This document shows positions 26,901 to 41,900 of a stretch of DNA of 64,000 nucleotides, one piece after another (position 1 is the stretch's first letter; each line of letters begins with the position of its first letter). The stretch is from Acanthornis magna (taxonomy: Eukaryota > Chordata > Aves > Passeriformes > Acanthizidae). The stretch covers positions 2,801,001 through 2,865,000 of the forward strand of contig JAWUZG010000070.1 of NCBI GenBank assembly GCA_036785705.1. Direction: 5' to 3'. The notes under the pieces were generated by a model that searched no databases, had not been told where the DNA came from, and was given only the letters and a program-made list of their open reading frames with translations. Both the position numbers and the translations under genes were made by a program.

Positions 26901-29900
26901 TAGGTGCAATGTCTGTGAAACAGCCAATTTCTAAGAAAGACACTACCTGAATAAAGGGTCTGATTAACCAGCACTTCCTACACAAGAGGACCACAGATCA
27001 TGTCCCGAGGGACAGTGCAAGTAGTCCAAGCAGAATTTCGTCTGGCATTTGGCACAGCCATTACCTTTTCTCTTTACACCCTCTCCAAACCTAGCAGGCA
27101 GATGAGTCCCGTTTCTCTCGGCAGACTGGAAAGCCCAGAGAGCAAGAGCAGCAGGCTGACTGGTACACGAGTCCTGCTGCTTCCATCACCGCCTTGCCTG
27201 ACCTGTGGTGGCTCCAGGAGCACCGCTAGTAAAACTGCACTTAGACTTCTGCCATGAATCAATGCCAAAAAGAAGAGACTCCATGGGATGTCTGTACAGG
27301 CAGGGATAGCAGGCCAAGATAGGAAATGATGTGGTGGGATACAAAGTGCCAGGTGTGCTTAACAGGGAACACGATGCTTTGGCTAGAAATCCAAAAGCTG
27401 TGTGGTATAGAAAGAGATCTCAAGGAGGGGTAGGCTGGACAAGAGCAGCATTGTTGGAACTTAGGATGAGAAGGAATGAGAAGAAAGGAATAAAATGCAT
27501 GGATAGTTACAATCCAAGTAAGCAGGAAAACTTAGGCCCCAAGCCTGGGGGTAAATGAGAGACAGCACACAGATGTGGATCTTCTCACACTCAGGAGTAA
27601 CAAGAGAAGCACCTGATTTGAAGTATTACTAAAACCATGAATGCAAGTGAACAGAAAAGCACTCAGAGGTGGAGTACCATATCAAAACAGACTCATTTCA
27701 ACAAGTCACTAGTCAGCAGCCAGGCTGCAGTGACCTCTTGTAAAAGGACTACACAGGAAAAGGAGAGTGAAAATAGGAATCTTGGTCTTCCATGTGGGCA
27801 CATGCAGAAAAGCTCTTCTCCATTTGCACATCTTGCACAGCGGCCTGTAACAGAAGCTGTTCCAACCTGGCAGGGTACAAGTTACCTTTTTTGCAACACT
27901 CACTGAACAGGTCACCCATTTCCGGGGAGTGTGTGATCCCAGAGGTACAATGTGCACAGTTCTCATGTAAGAAAAGGAAGCTTGGAGTGATTCCACCTGA
28001 TTAAAGCACAGCCTTCCCCAGAGCACCCACTGGGGCAGGGCTGTGTGCTGTTTGCACAACCTAGCCCTAGGTTTTTTCATCATTCCAAGTATATCTCAAG
28101 TTGTGTAATGAGTGTTGTATCACGTTCCTGTTACAAATGACACAAGGAAAATAATGTGAAAGGTAAACATGGCTGAATTGCTACTGGACCAAGCATAAAT
28201 GATGACAGATCATGTTCAGCATAAAAATCAGAAGCAATAATTAAATTGGAAGCAGTGAATTTGGATAAAAAGTTGCTGGTTTATTTCCAGTTAGCACACC
28301 ACTGTTTTTTTTATTCACAGTGGTGAATTCTGGTCTGGCCCACAGTCGAGAAATTAGATGTGGGACAAGGAAGTTGTTTCTTGTTCCTAGCCTGCCATGG
28401 GAAAGAGGCCATGAAGTTAAATCCTTAAGGAAAGGGCATCTCACTTCAACAGGAAGTGATGAGCTTTAGACAGGTACCTGTCTGTCTTAATCTAGAATAT
28501 ATGTAGGGAAGTCTTGGGTCTTGAAGATGAGGAAGCAGGGGAAAGGGAGCAGAAAAGAGGAAGGACACAATGCTCTTGTAGTCCTCCAAAATGGTACAAG
28601 AGAAGGATGATATCCTGAGCTGCAAAGGGACCCAGGATTTTACCAAGGTTATAGTAAGTTGGGTTGTTTGGTTTTTGAAAATAAATTTGTATTTCTACTT
28701 GTAATACCTGTAAACAAATAACAGAGGCTGCTTAGAAGCAGAGTTCTGCTTGTTTCTTTGGGACAGATTAGTCAAACTCTTAAGTACTTCACTTTACATT
28801 GCTTTAAGAGTACAGACACTGATCTTTCAGTCCCCTTCCTCTAAGCAATTACCACTCTCTTTCTCTTGGCAATTGTAAAAGAGAAAAAAAAATCAGCCAT
28901 TAATAATGAAGGTTACCAAAACCCCCAGTTAATTTGGCAAGGTTGGCCTTAATTCGAACAGTGGGGGAATGATACCGTGGTTTTATGAATGCAGCCTCCA
29001 GCTGATTTAAAGAAACCCTTCTGTCAAAATTTAAATGACTCATGATTTTTGCATGGCACAGAGAATGTTTTAATTTACATAATTATACCTGTATAAACTA
29101 TGCACTGACTGGTTCCCAATCTTGAGTTCACTCTGAAGTCTCCCTAAGGGAAAGGTGTCGCATGTGAGGAGAAACAGTTTATGAGTCTGCAAATGTGAAG
29201 GGCAAGAACAAAAAGCCAAATCACTTGCCCTTCCTACGACGAGAAATCCTACCTCCTGCAACACCCTCAGTGAGCACGAGCACTGATTATTCAGTGAAAC
29301 GTGAAACAGCCAATGCCATGGACACAGACTGCAAAGTCCTCTTTTTAGGTTTGAAATGCTGCAAATGGAGTATTAGCAACAACCACTATTACCTGCAGCA
29401 ACTATTACTATGTCAGCGAGCTGCGTATGGATCTTGAGCTGCTCTTTTGGGGTGTATCTGTGAGTAATGGTCACTGTAGCATCACCTGAAATAGAAGAGA
29501 ATATCAATTAATTGTCACATATAAAATGCTATAAAAAGTACAGCATTTACTTTCAGGTGCAAATTACTTTGATACATTAACAACAGTACAGATGATCAGT
29601 TTTGTCTTGGGATGTGACTTTTAAATCAACATAGGCAGAACACTCACAACACTTCCTGCTCACACATATCAGAAAACACTTGCTCTTAAAAATTCTCCCA
29701 GGTTGAATTAATTTATAAACTGTGGACTAAATGATCCCTTCCACAGCTTTGTTACATTCAGTGGAACTCCACAAAGCAAACTCAGCACAGAATCCAGTGT
29801 CTGCTTTATCAAGCCCAGTTTGTACGGGGTGCCACAAGACTCAGTTTTTTGCCACAGACCAAAGCTTCAATACAAGATCACCAGGAGAAGCACAAGAAGC

Positions 29901-32900
29901 ACACATCCTTCTGGGCTAACTCAAAACACCTGGGGCTGCTCCTGCACGCACCCACATTTCTTGGCAAGAGCTACAAATAAACCCTCCCAGTGAGACATGA
30001 AAAACCCTTGTGTTGTTTGATGAACATACTGAGGAGAGCCCACAACATGAACAGTCATGGGGAGAGGGTCTGAAGTCCCCTACTGCATCCAACAACAGGT
30101 ATGGTGATCCCTCGAGGATTGCCCAAGCAAGCAGCAGAGATAACAGCTCTCAAAGAAGACTCCTCCCAACCCTGTCTGCAATTATTCGTACTGCACACTG
30201 TTCAGGTGTTACATACCCCCATCTCTGCCTTCCACTCATCACAGATACCTGGGCCTTGCTATTTGCCATTAAACTAAAACTTTTTGCCTTCTCAGACATT
30301 ACCATCACATCTGCTTCCTTTGGAATGTGTCTGACTGATCTAATCTGTCCATCTCATCTTATTAACTTTCTCCTCAGGCATCTCATCTTCAGCCTTTCTG
30401 TGCTCTGACTTCTCTGCTCTTTCCCCTCACCTTTTATCCCTCTTCTTCAGGCTCTACAGCACACGCCATCTCCTCAATGAGAAGCAGATCAAAACATTTC
30501 CAGACAATAAGAATAGAAAAGTACAGGCTTGAAAAAAAAAAAATGAGGAGTTTTCTGACACCTGCTTTAAGCAAAAGAAGTATGTTTTGCCCAAAATCAC
30601 AATAATTACTCAGCAGAGAGGTTAAGAAAAACCAATGGAAAAAATCCAAAGTTACAAAGTTACCTCAGAGTAATAAAATCGGTTCCTAATTTGCCACTAA
30701 GATTTTAGTGAGGAATGTGTCTGTAGTCAGCTCCTGAAACCAAATGATTGCTTTCACTACCAAAAAGGAAAGGAGAAAAAAGGGGAAAAAAAAAAAAGCC
30801 CCTACCTTGAGAATAGCAGTCCAGAAGCTTACAGACACCTCAGAAAGGGGAAGTTTTCCATTTATTTGTGATCATGCCCAAACAGAAAATAAACAACTAT
30901 TTTTACACTGCTACTTCTGCTGAAAGAAGAGGAATATTTAACAATTAAGATTCCACATCATACTCCCAAGTCAATTCCCTAGCTTATAAAACAGAGATAG
31001 TCTCTTGACCTGCCTACACAGAACATTATTTATTTTGGAAGGGGTTCACACAGCTTTTCCATCTGATCAGATATTGCCATCTGCAGGACATGAGTGTATC
31101 TACATCTAAAGGATCACAAGACAGTCCCCAACTTCTCATTTTTGTTCACGATCTATTAAAAAAACAACCAAAACCTACAAGAAAAAAGAAATAAAAAATA
31201 GTACCACACACACACCCTTTGCATAATTTCTCAGTAAAAAATATTTAACCAAATCAGCCCAATTGCTGAAAAAACCCTATCCTGACTGATAACCTGATAA
31301 AGCCCCTTTTCAGCATTTCATTGTAGGACTTGTATGGTCCCTATCCTCCTGAGTTAAAAAAAAAATGCTGAAACCATGGCCTGGCCTGCCACCCAGGCCG
31401 GTCTTTTGCTGCTCACAGCAGAAGCAGAAATTAAACCCAACTGCAGAAGATAAACCAGATCCTCAAGGAGAGCCCCATCTGTGAGCTGGGAAGGAAAACT
31501 CCACCAGATCACCCCAAAAGAAGAAGTATTTATCAACATGTACACAGCATATACATACACAATGCCAGTTCATTATCAGACAGGTACTCATGTTCCTTTG
31601 TTTTCTCATTACCAGCTGCTTTATACTGTGTACCAACACCTAGCAGGCTGGAAGACTAGAAAGCTACCTGAAAATAAATCCATTTCTCCAGATTAGACAA
31701 AGATAACTTCAATGAGTTAACTCTTTCTGTACCTAGACTCCAGTATCAGTAAGGGACTATCTGAACATCCTTCTGTCCCTACGCCAAACGTGTGACACAC
31801 TTAGAACACTGGCAATGCCAGCAAACAGGCTTGCCAGGGAAGTCATCTGACATGTCAGCATCCAGAACACCAGTGGAAGACCACAAGGCACCACAACAAA
31901 CTCATGGACTGGCCCCCCAAAAATAGGCTGCACAACCAGGCAGTCAAACAGGAACTAGAAACCCAGGATACAAGACAACAAAACTGAGCCATGGATCCAA
32001 TAAGCTCAAAAGCTGAAAGTCACAAAAAGTATTTAGTTACAGCTAAAAACTGTCCATGCAACTGCTGTGGGTTTTGCAACAAGCTGCTGAAAGCATCATG
32101 GGTCACTAGGTCTCCTCATTTCCAGCTGGGAAACGTGTAAGTAGTTTGCAATGTGACTTTGTATTGTACAAAGCCTACTTCAAACATCAGCTGCACTGCC
32201 AATAATACATGTCACCCGATATTTGCAACAAATGGCAAAAATGCTACTAATTTTCATGGGAATGAGGATGAGACCAGAACTATGCACCAATGGTAATTAC
32301 AATTCAAGCACTGAGAGAAGTTCCAAACAGCAACTTTCCCACAGAGGCTGAATGGAAAAACCAACTCTATGATTAGTATAAAGCTTTTAGTGTTTTATTA
32401 TATTAATAACACATTTCACTCTGCTCCAATTAAACAGGCCTGGGATTAAAAGTCCATGTTTACCTCATTTGTGCATACCACCATGGCAGTTTCTAACATC
32501 AAAATGAAGTTGCAAAAGGGCAGCATTCTATCTAAATTATATTTGTTTTAATTTCTACAGCACAATTATAGCAGCACATGTAGGCTTCTGTAATTAGAAT
32601 TACTTAAAAATATTTCCACCACAACACCCAATTTCCAGGGGGATATAAACTGCACTGCAGAAATATCCCCCAGGCCAACATGTAATCATAGAGCTCACGC
32701 TGAAAAGTTCCTTGGTTGGTCATTTGTGTATTTTCATAAGCAACACTTCACTGACATAGCACAACACCAGGGTCATGCCATACTTGTTTTTAAACATACA
32801 TAAATGTATATGTGTGCATATGTATATATATATATATATATTTGTATGTGTGTGCTCATGTGCGTATGACAAATGAGATTGATATTGAACAAGCATGAGA

Positions 32901-35900
32901 ATAAGGCACAGAGATAGTTACACTGTATAAACATCACAGGAGCCTCTGCATATCTTCAAGGCCTCACTGCCAGTATTACCCTCAATGATCAGGGCTGACT
33001 GTGTTGAAAGAGTCGCTGTTTCAAATGGAGGAGGAAATTATGACTAAATACCAGAAAAAGTGGAGTCCAGAAACTGTCCTCCTGAGAATAAGTCAGGAAA
33101 TACGATAGCAAATTTATTTCCTTGCCCTGGTTGCAAGTATTGACAAGAGTCAAAAGTGAAATTCTTTAATCTGAATCCTCTAGTTGGCTTTATTTTCATG
33201 ACTTCACAAATGGAAACATCAGGACAACATTCCTGGACTTACCTCCAGGCCTTTCATGCTCTCCATCAGTATGTAAAAGCATTGAAATAGGCATTCCAAC
33301 ATTCTTAGATCTTCCAGCTACAAGAACATTTTTTCCAAATGTTTGTATTCCTTGTAGGAAAAAAAGAATTAAAAAATTATATTCCCCTGTTTTGATACAT
33401 CTACACCCTTCTTCTCAGTCCATAAGACAGAATTATTTGTTGCTGTGGACTGTTGACATCAACATGTCTTGAAAATCCACAAGGCTGAATTTGAGGGATG
33501 AATCCACTAAACAACTTTCAGCTTTCACCTTGGAGAAAGAAAATTGGCGACTCATTCAGGTTATCTGAATCACCCTTAGCAAAGACTTAATTCCCCTGCT
33601 CCAGCCAAAAAGGGAAGCGCTTATGTCTACCAATATAAACATAATATGAACACTCTAAATATAAAATGGCAACTATTGAACACATATGCATTTTTCCCCC
33701 TTCTAGTACTGAATTAAGTGCTCCCATTTTTTGTTCTTGTTTCTTGCCCCTTCTCTACAAGAACTTATGCATTCAAATCTTCTATTTGATAAATAATCAT
33801 GTCAACAACAGCACAGAAAGCTCCCTGCAAAACTACAGAATTACGAAAGTTACTGAAGTGCTCCACCAAGTACTACTGCTACACTTAATTAATAGTTGTG
33901 CTATTGGCACAAGATCCCATCTAGTTGGCAACTCATTATTCAGATTAATACTCTAAATGTTTGTCCTTCAATCCCAACGCATTTAGATAACCTCGACCTT
34001 GTAACTCACACCTGAGTCAATCCTTTGTTCGTCTCCCAAGATAAACAGTTTCAGGACAGCTCAGTCTCTTACCTGTTCGTTTTATGATTTCCCAGACAGC
34101 AGCAGCGGTGGCAGGGATTATGGAAGGCTGATCAAGACACAGACGTCCAATATTCATGATATGGAATCCATCCACATCCTTTTCAGGGGCGATGGCGTTA
34201 CAGACTGTCCGTTCATCTATGTGATCTAGGAGACACACTGCTCTCAACCACAGCACCTCCACGTGTCAGGTGCCATCAACACCACTGGAGGCATTACACA
34301 GACAAACACACAGCCTGGACCTAGCCAAGGTAATTAATTACTGTTCTTGATTGAACAAACTACACTCCCCCTAAAGGGTGCAGTTAAAACTTCACCTTTT
34401 CAAGCAGTTTACTGAAAATTAGATTATGGCATTTGTCACAGGGTTAATACAACAGTTTCTGTCAAAATATGAGAGCCTAGTACTCTGCTGAGAATGAGGA
34501 CAGTAACTATAAAGAGAAATGTTTACGCAAGTTGTTTCAGAGTCACTTCTGCATTCTGGAAGTCTCAAATATGAAGCGGCTCAAAAACCCCTATAAACTA
34601 CAGGAGAACAGTCATATGCATTTTTCTGGTTTCTAAACCCACAAAGGATATATGACCTGAGTTTTAAATAAATGCATTTATATCTTATATCTTCAGCTGA
34701 AATAACTTTGCAGGTCTAGCTTTCTGTGGAAACTGCTAGCTTGCCTCAGTTCACAGGCATCAAATTGTGAGGATTCTAGCTCAAAACAAGCAAGAACCAT
34801 AAACAAAGATAATAAGGAATTTGCAGCTGTTATTGCAATATATTGTGTTAACTATAGGTAGCCAATGATATTGTGGGGTGGTGAATTGGAAGCCAATTGA
34901 CATGTGGCACGAATGCTATGAAATAGTATATAAGAACCTCTGTATTAATAAAGTGAGTTCCTTCTCCCCTTTGACTGAGCCGTGTGTGTGTGTTAGACGT
35001 CACGCTCTGTCTCAACTGCAACAGCTTTCCTTTTCCAACAATACCACTGTTTCTAGTCAACTGTTAATCAGCAGGACCAAAACATATCCTACTGCATTAG
35101 AAAACTGAGAATACACAAAACTGTTTGATATTGGTGATCTCAAAACACTAACTATGGCTTAAATGACATAGCCTGCACATAATTCAGTATTCACATCTAT
35201 TCATAATGAACATTTTTCATACGCACTAACAATACAGGACAGCTCTGCAACTCCCTAAAGCTTACACTGCATAAACATTACTAGTGATTATGGAAACGTG
35301 TGTTGGCCAGACCTCTCTCTGCAGAGTTACAAACCCAAGCATAAACCTAGAAACCTGTAACACATAACAACACTCCAGAGGAACAGCTCCACAAAACATC
35401 TCATACTGACCCAGAAAGCAAACTGTGCTTAACAACTGGCCCACGGCCCGCGGAGGGCCCCAAAACGGCGGTGACTGACCCACAGACTGCCCCAAAATGG
35501 CAGTGACTGACCCAAAGCTTGCTGTAATGCAGAGCTGTTGAAAGGTTTTCTCCTAGAGAAAGTCAGGCTGACCCCCAGAGAGAGTAAATGAGAAGAAAGC
35601 CACTGAACCTCTGTGGATTAATGACCAGTTTGTTATTGAACCTCCTGAGAATTTGGTTGTTTCTCCTGTGCACCAATGAGAGTGAATCAAATTACCTTCC
35701 TCTAAACCTGGCAAGTGGGCTGGGGCTTTACAATTTTCATCTCAGAGTGACTGTTTTTGCATCTTTCACAACACCCATTCTAGCCACATCCTGAACAGAA
35801 TTCTGCAACTGTGTGGCAAGATATCCCAGTGGGTCCAAGTCAGAGAGCACTGCAGCAGGTTTAAAAAAGCCAAATAAAGGAAAACGAGTGTCAATAAGGA

Positions 35901-38900
35901 AATTCAGACATTGCCAGTAAAAATATTTTAGAGACATAAACAGGAGGTTTTAATTTAGCAGGTTTTTGTGGTTTTGCATTAAAAGGAGCTAGATGATTAA
36001 AAGATATGGATGGTATAGAACTTAAACCATGGTAATCTCCTGTTACAAGATTTCCAATTAAAAAACCCCTCGAGTTAAACCAGGCTGCTATGATTTACAA
36101 TTTAATTCTCCATTTTTTGATGAGAGGAAGTTTCCTTCTGAGTCCTAATGAGAAAAGACTGTGGAAATTAAGACATTAAGTACATTGATGAAAGAGTCTC
36201 TTAGAACTGAAAATTGCCTCACAGAAACTGAAAGCAACCATAACCTTGTTTTTATGTCAACTTGGGGATTAAAAAAAAAAAAAAAGACATTTGGAGTAAC
36301 CTATTAAATGGCTTGTGCAAAAGAGAACTTGTTACCCTTAGGCAAGTCAGTTGTTCATCCAACACAAACTTGGCAGCCGTGCTTTTCCTTGTGCCTGGGA
36401 TGAGCAGAACACTGCTCTGAAAAACACCTCCTCCTCACTGTCTGCCTTTAGCTTCCCAGAAACAGACAGATAATAGATATAAAAGAAAAGAAAAAAATCA
36501 TGCTTTACATGGATATTTCCCCCACTCAAAACTGACTTGCAGAATTGCAAACAGGGCTCAAAGTACTGGGAAGAAATGCAGCTGCATAGTTGGGGAAAAG
36601 TGGGCTGTGGGCCTGAGAATGTGGACACCTTCCTTCCTCCTCAGGGACACTTTCAAAACACTGTCCTGGGCAGGCCATCCCCGAAACAACAAACCAACCA
36701 ACCCAACTCAAACTGTACAGACAGTCACCATGTTATTTAATGAGCAGATTCTGTTTGCCTCAAGAAATGCATTTTCCTGCTTTGCTTCCACACGCCTTCT
36801 TTATTTCCAGAGGAACAAAATATTTTTTAAATTATCTTATTGTCAGTCTCATAAAACATCAACTGAAACCTGTACAAATTTCCTTGCTGTCATTCCAAGA
36901 CACTCTCCAGGCCAAGCTCCTCTCTGCACTCCCCGTCTCCCTTGTTAGCTAAACTTGCAGGACTACACTGGGCATCACTTGCCAAGCAACCCCAACTTGC
37001 ACACAGACAAACTCCTATTTACACAACAAACAACATCTGCCTCGAGTGCTGGCACGTGAAAAATAAAGGCTGGTTTTCAAAAGGGAAGACCAACAAAAAT
37101 AAAAACATAGCACAAAAGGCATTTGAAAAAATACTGTATGGATTTTAATCTTCTGTCTCAAATAAATAACATTTCATGGCCATCTCCCCAGCAATTCAAA
37201 CTAAGGTACAGGAAAGTCTCCAGAAAACCATCGGCACATCACAAGTAATGCATTCAAAAGGTGCACAGAAAAGAAGTTCTCCTCAGGCAAAGATGACAGT
37301 CCTCAAAGTTAAGTTGCTCCAGCTTACAAAAGTGGAAAAGAACAAAGCTATTTCTGATTCCATTTTTAACCCAATGTTGATCAAAAGCCACACTTTGCAT
37401 CGTTTATTGCAAAAAAACCCAAACCCCACACAACAACCACAACTCTGGAGTAAGGAGCCTCCACACATAAAGTTTTCACAACTTCTAGGCTTTGTCTCTT
37501 TCCATTACAAAGCATATTTTAAAAAAATTGGAAAATGAGCTAACTTAGCTTTTGGACCTTTAGTTTACTAAGTTCGTTTGAGGAAAAAAGTAATTCCATT
37601 ATCTGAGTTATATTTGACGTCTGTTATGGGAAGAACTTCCTGAACATTTCCAGTTCATGGCACATTTAACTTTACTACACAGAAACTGCAATATTGACAA
37701 AGTTCTGCTATTGATTAAACTATTCTAAGGCTTTCCCTAAGGCTAGTAACAGCCAGGCCTCTCTGATAGGTTGGATGGAGGCTAATTAGTCTTCATGTAG
37801 TTATCATGACACATGTGTCACAGTTCTGGAGAGGAATCTTCAACCACTTATTTCAGGGCTTCAGCATTTCAGTGTAGAAGCATTAGACATTTCAACTGAC
37901 ATAGCTGGAATTATCATCAGCATTTTTTTCTTTTCTCATGTTGACCAGGTTTCACTACGTTTCAAGACTAGAGGAAGTTCTGAACTGCGCACTGATGAAA
38001 GCAGACAGCTCAAGAGCAAACTGTGATATCCTCCTCACAAACAACAAATGCCTTTCTGCAAGTGGTACCTAACCATTTCCCTGAGTACCCACACCAGTGA
38101 GACAAGTGACACATGACACCTCCCATTGCTGGGGAACGCAGCACTGGATTGGGAGTTCAGTGTACGAGCCTGCTCCAGGCTTCAGACAGGATGATTTCCA
38201 TCCCTAGGCTGTCAATGCTCCATCTTTTGCAGGAGTTCCTAGTGATGAAATGAAACTTTGTTAATTACATTACCTGCTAGTGCTAATCTCTATTAGTCAG
38301 AGAGATGTTTGTTCAAAGGAAGCCAACCACATTCCATCAGCTCCCACCTTGGTGGCCAAGACGTGGCTCTTTATTTGTGTTACACTTCCACCTTGTGGCA
38401 AATTTATTGCAGAGCATGGCCCATTTCAGGCAGCTTTCATGTAACGCCAAGTGCAAACCCTCCTCATCATGAGCACTGCTGTTTATTACAAATACAACCA
38501 AAGCATTTTTTCATCCATAACTCTCAGCACCTGCCCCAGTGTTGCTGTTTCATAGATACAAAAGAGTTTCAGTCTAGTATTTTTCTTTGCAAGTTTTATC
38601 ACTGCGAAAATACCACTTTGCCAGCTACTCCCCAGTGATATTTCAGTGAGATTTTATTACAAATTAGGAGCAGGGAAATAAAAACCCCAAGAATTTAGTC
38701 AAGGCTTTTAGGACCTTCACATAAAGCTCACCTGGAACATTAGGGACAGCACAGAAAACAGAAATAAATGTTTAAAGCAAAACCTGGAATCACTGTGAGG
38801 AAGGCTATAGCATCATCTGCTACACAGCATAATTTTGCATGATATAGGGAATGAAAGTATAGAACCCAAGGCAAACCTGTGCAACATGTTAAAAAATAAA

Positions 38901-41900
38901 GATAATTAAACTGGATAAATTACATTAAATGCCTTGAAACACCACTCTGACTGATCATTAAAAAAGGCAGGTTTGACATATGAAATTATTCTCAGGATTT
39001 GTTTTTTTCTTTAAAATGAACTGCAGGTTCAACAAAAAAATTAACGTCTCAGCTAATCCTTCATTATGCATGTCCTCTTTCAAGAGCTTCTTATGACCCT
39101 AAGACACACTTTCAGCCCAGAACTATTAAACTCTTCCCTCTTACATGGACTGTATATGAGGAGTAGGACAAAGATGTCACCTACCTGGGAGAGGTAGCTG
39201 AACTAATAAACCACTAACTCTTGAATCCTTGTTGAGTTTTGCTGTCATATCCAACAGCTCTTCCTGTGAAATGTCTTTAGGCCTCAGTATGATCTCACTA
39301 GAAATGCCTGATAAAAACAGAAAACAGAAGGCATGTTAGAATAAGGAAATCAAGCGATGTGCAGCAAGTAATTTAGTCTAAAAATCTGTCTGATGCTTAA
39401 CAACTATTTCCTAACAACATTTTAAGAGACAAAATAAAACTTATGGCTCCCCCTCAAGTGACATTAAAACTACTTTCTTCATACATTCATGCAATTTCTT
39501 TTCTTTAGGTCCATCAGAGAAAATGTGGAAGAAATTGGTGCAAAATTAAATTAAGACACTAAGGAGATTCCTCCTGCTTTATTTTTTTTTATTTTTAAGT
39601 AACAGTATCTTGCGCTTACCAAAGGATCACTTAAAAGACATACCCACAGCTGCAGCTGCTTTTATCTTGCTCCTGACATAGATGTGACTGGCTGGATTGT
39701 CTCCTACTAATATGACAGTGAGGTGAGGCCTCTGGTTCCCAGAAGATATCCACGATTCTACATCCCTTTGAACCTCTTTCAAAACTTGGTGAGCAAGCTT
39801 TGTCCCTGAGATGACAGTGGCTTCATCACTGTAAAGGCAAAAAGACACATAATAATTAGGTCTAACACTTCACCAAGAAGAAGACACCTTTAAGTGTGTT
39901 ATCTACCATTTTAAGCGCTGCCAAATGTTTTGATTTATTTGCTGGTATTTCAAATAGAATTTGAAAAACATGAACACATTACAAATCCATGCAGGAAAAG
40001 AAGTGCTTCCCCATTCTCTTCTCTGAAGAGCAGGAATGTGCCATCAGTGCACATGGAAGAGGAGCTCACCAGCCACAACTCACCTTCCCAATGCACACAG
40101 CCAGCCATGTAAATCTATATGAACTCCTGAATTTTGGAATAAAACATGAGAATATTCTCATGCCCTTAGGTTTTACTGGTTTAAGGAATGTTTACCCATT
40201 TCCCTCCCTGAATTTCCTTAAAAATGGATTAGACATGGGATTATTTACAGTATTCTTTTGTCCAAGCCTCGATGATATGAGTATTTGTCATATTTCCTAG
40301 CTGCTGTGAAGGGAGACGGCAAATAGCATTTCTCACAACTGTGAAATATAAAAATAGCAAATACTGAAATATGTTGATGCTTCTTAGGTTTTGAATCTAA
40401 ATAGTTTAAGTCCTTTGATTGAAATATCATACAAGAACTGCATGAACAAATAAAGCATCGCCTGTACAGAAAGCTTACACTGCAGCAGGCTATTCAAGAC
40501 ATTGAAACTAAAACTTGAATTATTCTTATTTAAAATTCTGTACAGATTACAGCATTGACCAGTCGTTCGTCAGTGACAGCTTTAATGACAGATTTGTGAC
40601 AGATTTCATGTCCAAGTTAAATGACAGACTTAATGACAGACTATACCACCCTGTGCCACTGTTATCCCACCTGCCCATGGATGCTCTTACTCTGAACCCA
40701 GCGTGGATTTACAACAGAAAATTCACGTACTGAATTATTCTTGCTTGTGAATCCAGTGCCTTGAAGGACGTAACAGAAAAAAAGATCTGAACTGCTATTT
40801 CAGATCAATTTATACACTAAAAGCCTGAGATCATATTCAGCACCGCAACAGGATTTTCTATATCCCATACATACAGCATGAAAACCGCTGGAAATTAGTA
40901 GCGCAGGAACATCTACGTTTTGCAGAACTGGAAAAAACAGTTACTAGCAGCACAGAAGCAGGATATGCACTGATCCAAAAATACAGCTATTTCTCCCAAA
41001 ACTGGCAGAATCGATTGTTGATACACAGAACATCCAAGGGGTCAGATGCTTATTTCAATGAATGTTCAGCTTACTCATCTTTTCATTCTTGAAATCACAA
41101 AGACAGTGCTTTCAGCATACGCACTTCTGCTGAATCTCTTCAGTCAACTTTCAGCCAGGACTTAAGACAATTATACATAAATTTAAAGGTTGACAAGCAG
41201 GAGCTCTGAGAGACCCTCCCATGCTCACCCAGGCAAGAGCACAGAGCTGCAGTGCTGGAAAAACCAACACCAGAATCCCTGTGCAGACAGTGCAATAAAT
41301 AAAACACACGGGGTGATTACTGTCAGGACACTGATGCTCACTGCACCAAAGCATGCCCTGTTTGCCACCAAACAGTGACTATATACAGTAATTCTGTATA
41401 AATCCACTGACAGGCTCTTTAAGGCACCAGGAGCAAGGAAATGTGTAGTCACAGATTCCCCTCGGGGAGGGAGCAGGAAGGTCACATCGCAAGGGCTACT
41501 TCAGTTTCAGGGGCACCGCTTAAATCCCCGACGGATCACAAGGCCGGGGCCGCGGCCCGCTCGCTGCCCGCCCTCCCGCCGCCACAGAGCTCCGTTTTCC
41601 CGGGAAGAACCGCGAAATTCAGCGGGGATCCGAAGATATCCGCCCCGAAGGTCGATCGCAGGGGACCCGAGCCCGCTGATCCTTCAGGCGTTTCGCGCCC
41701 TTTGGATCTGCCGCGCCGTGAGGGGACTAGGATGAGGGGGAGGCTGAGAAGGAGGAAGGAGGAGAATGAAGAGGAAAAAGACCCGATCGGAGGAAGATAC
41801 CTGGCGGCGCTGCGAGGGGAGCTGCTGGTGCTGCGAGTGAGGGTTCGCCACCGCCTCAGGGGTGCCCAGCCCGGGCGCAGCAGCGCGGCAGAGGAGGAGG

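Larger units (their letters stand above)
34226..39184 (-). other. MTHFD2L intron 3 (5.0 kb)
   Basis: Bounded by GTAGGT and CTCCTAG. Contains an LTR-like segment (34844-35022) and a two-copy imperfect repeat of about 32 bp (35457-35520). No other gene seen. Confidence 0.8.

Noticed and set aside
32683..32730. AATCATAGAG stretch, considered as another CR1 end
   Set aside because: The match to the CR1 terminal motif ends after about ten bases.
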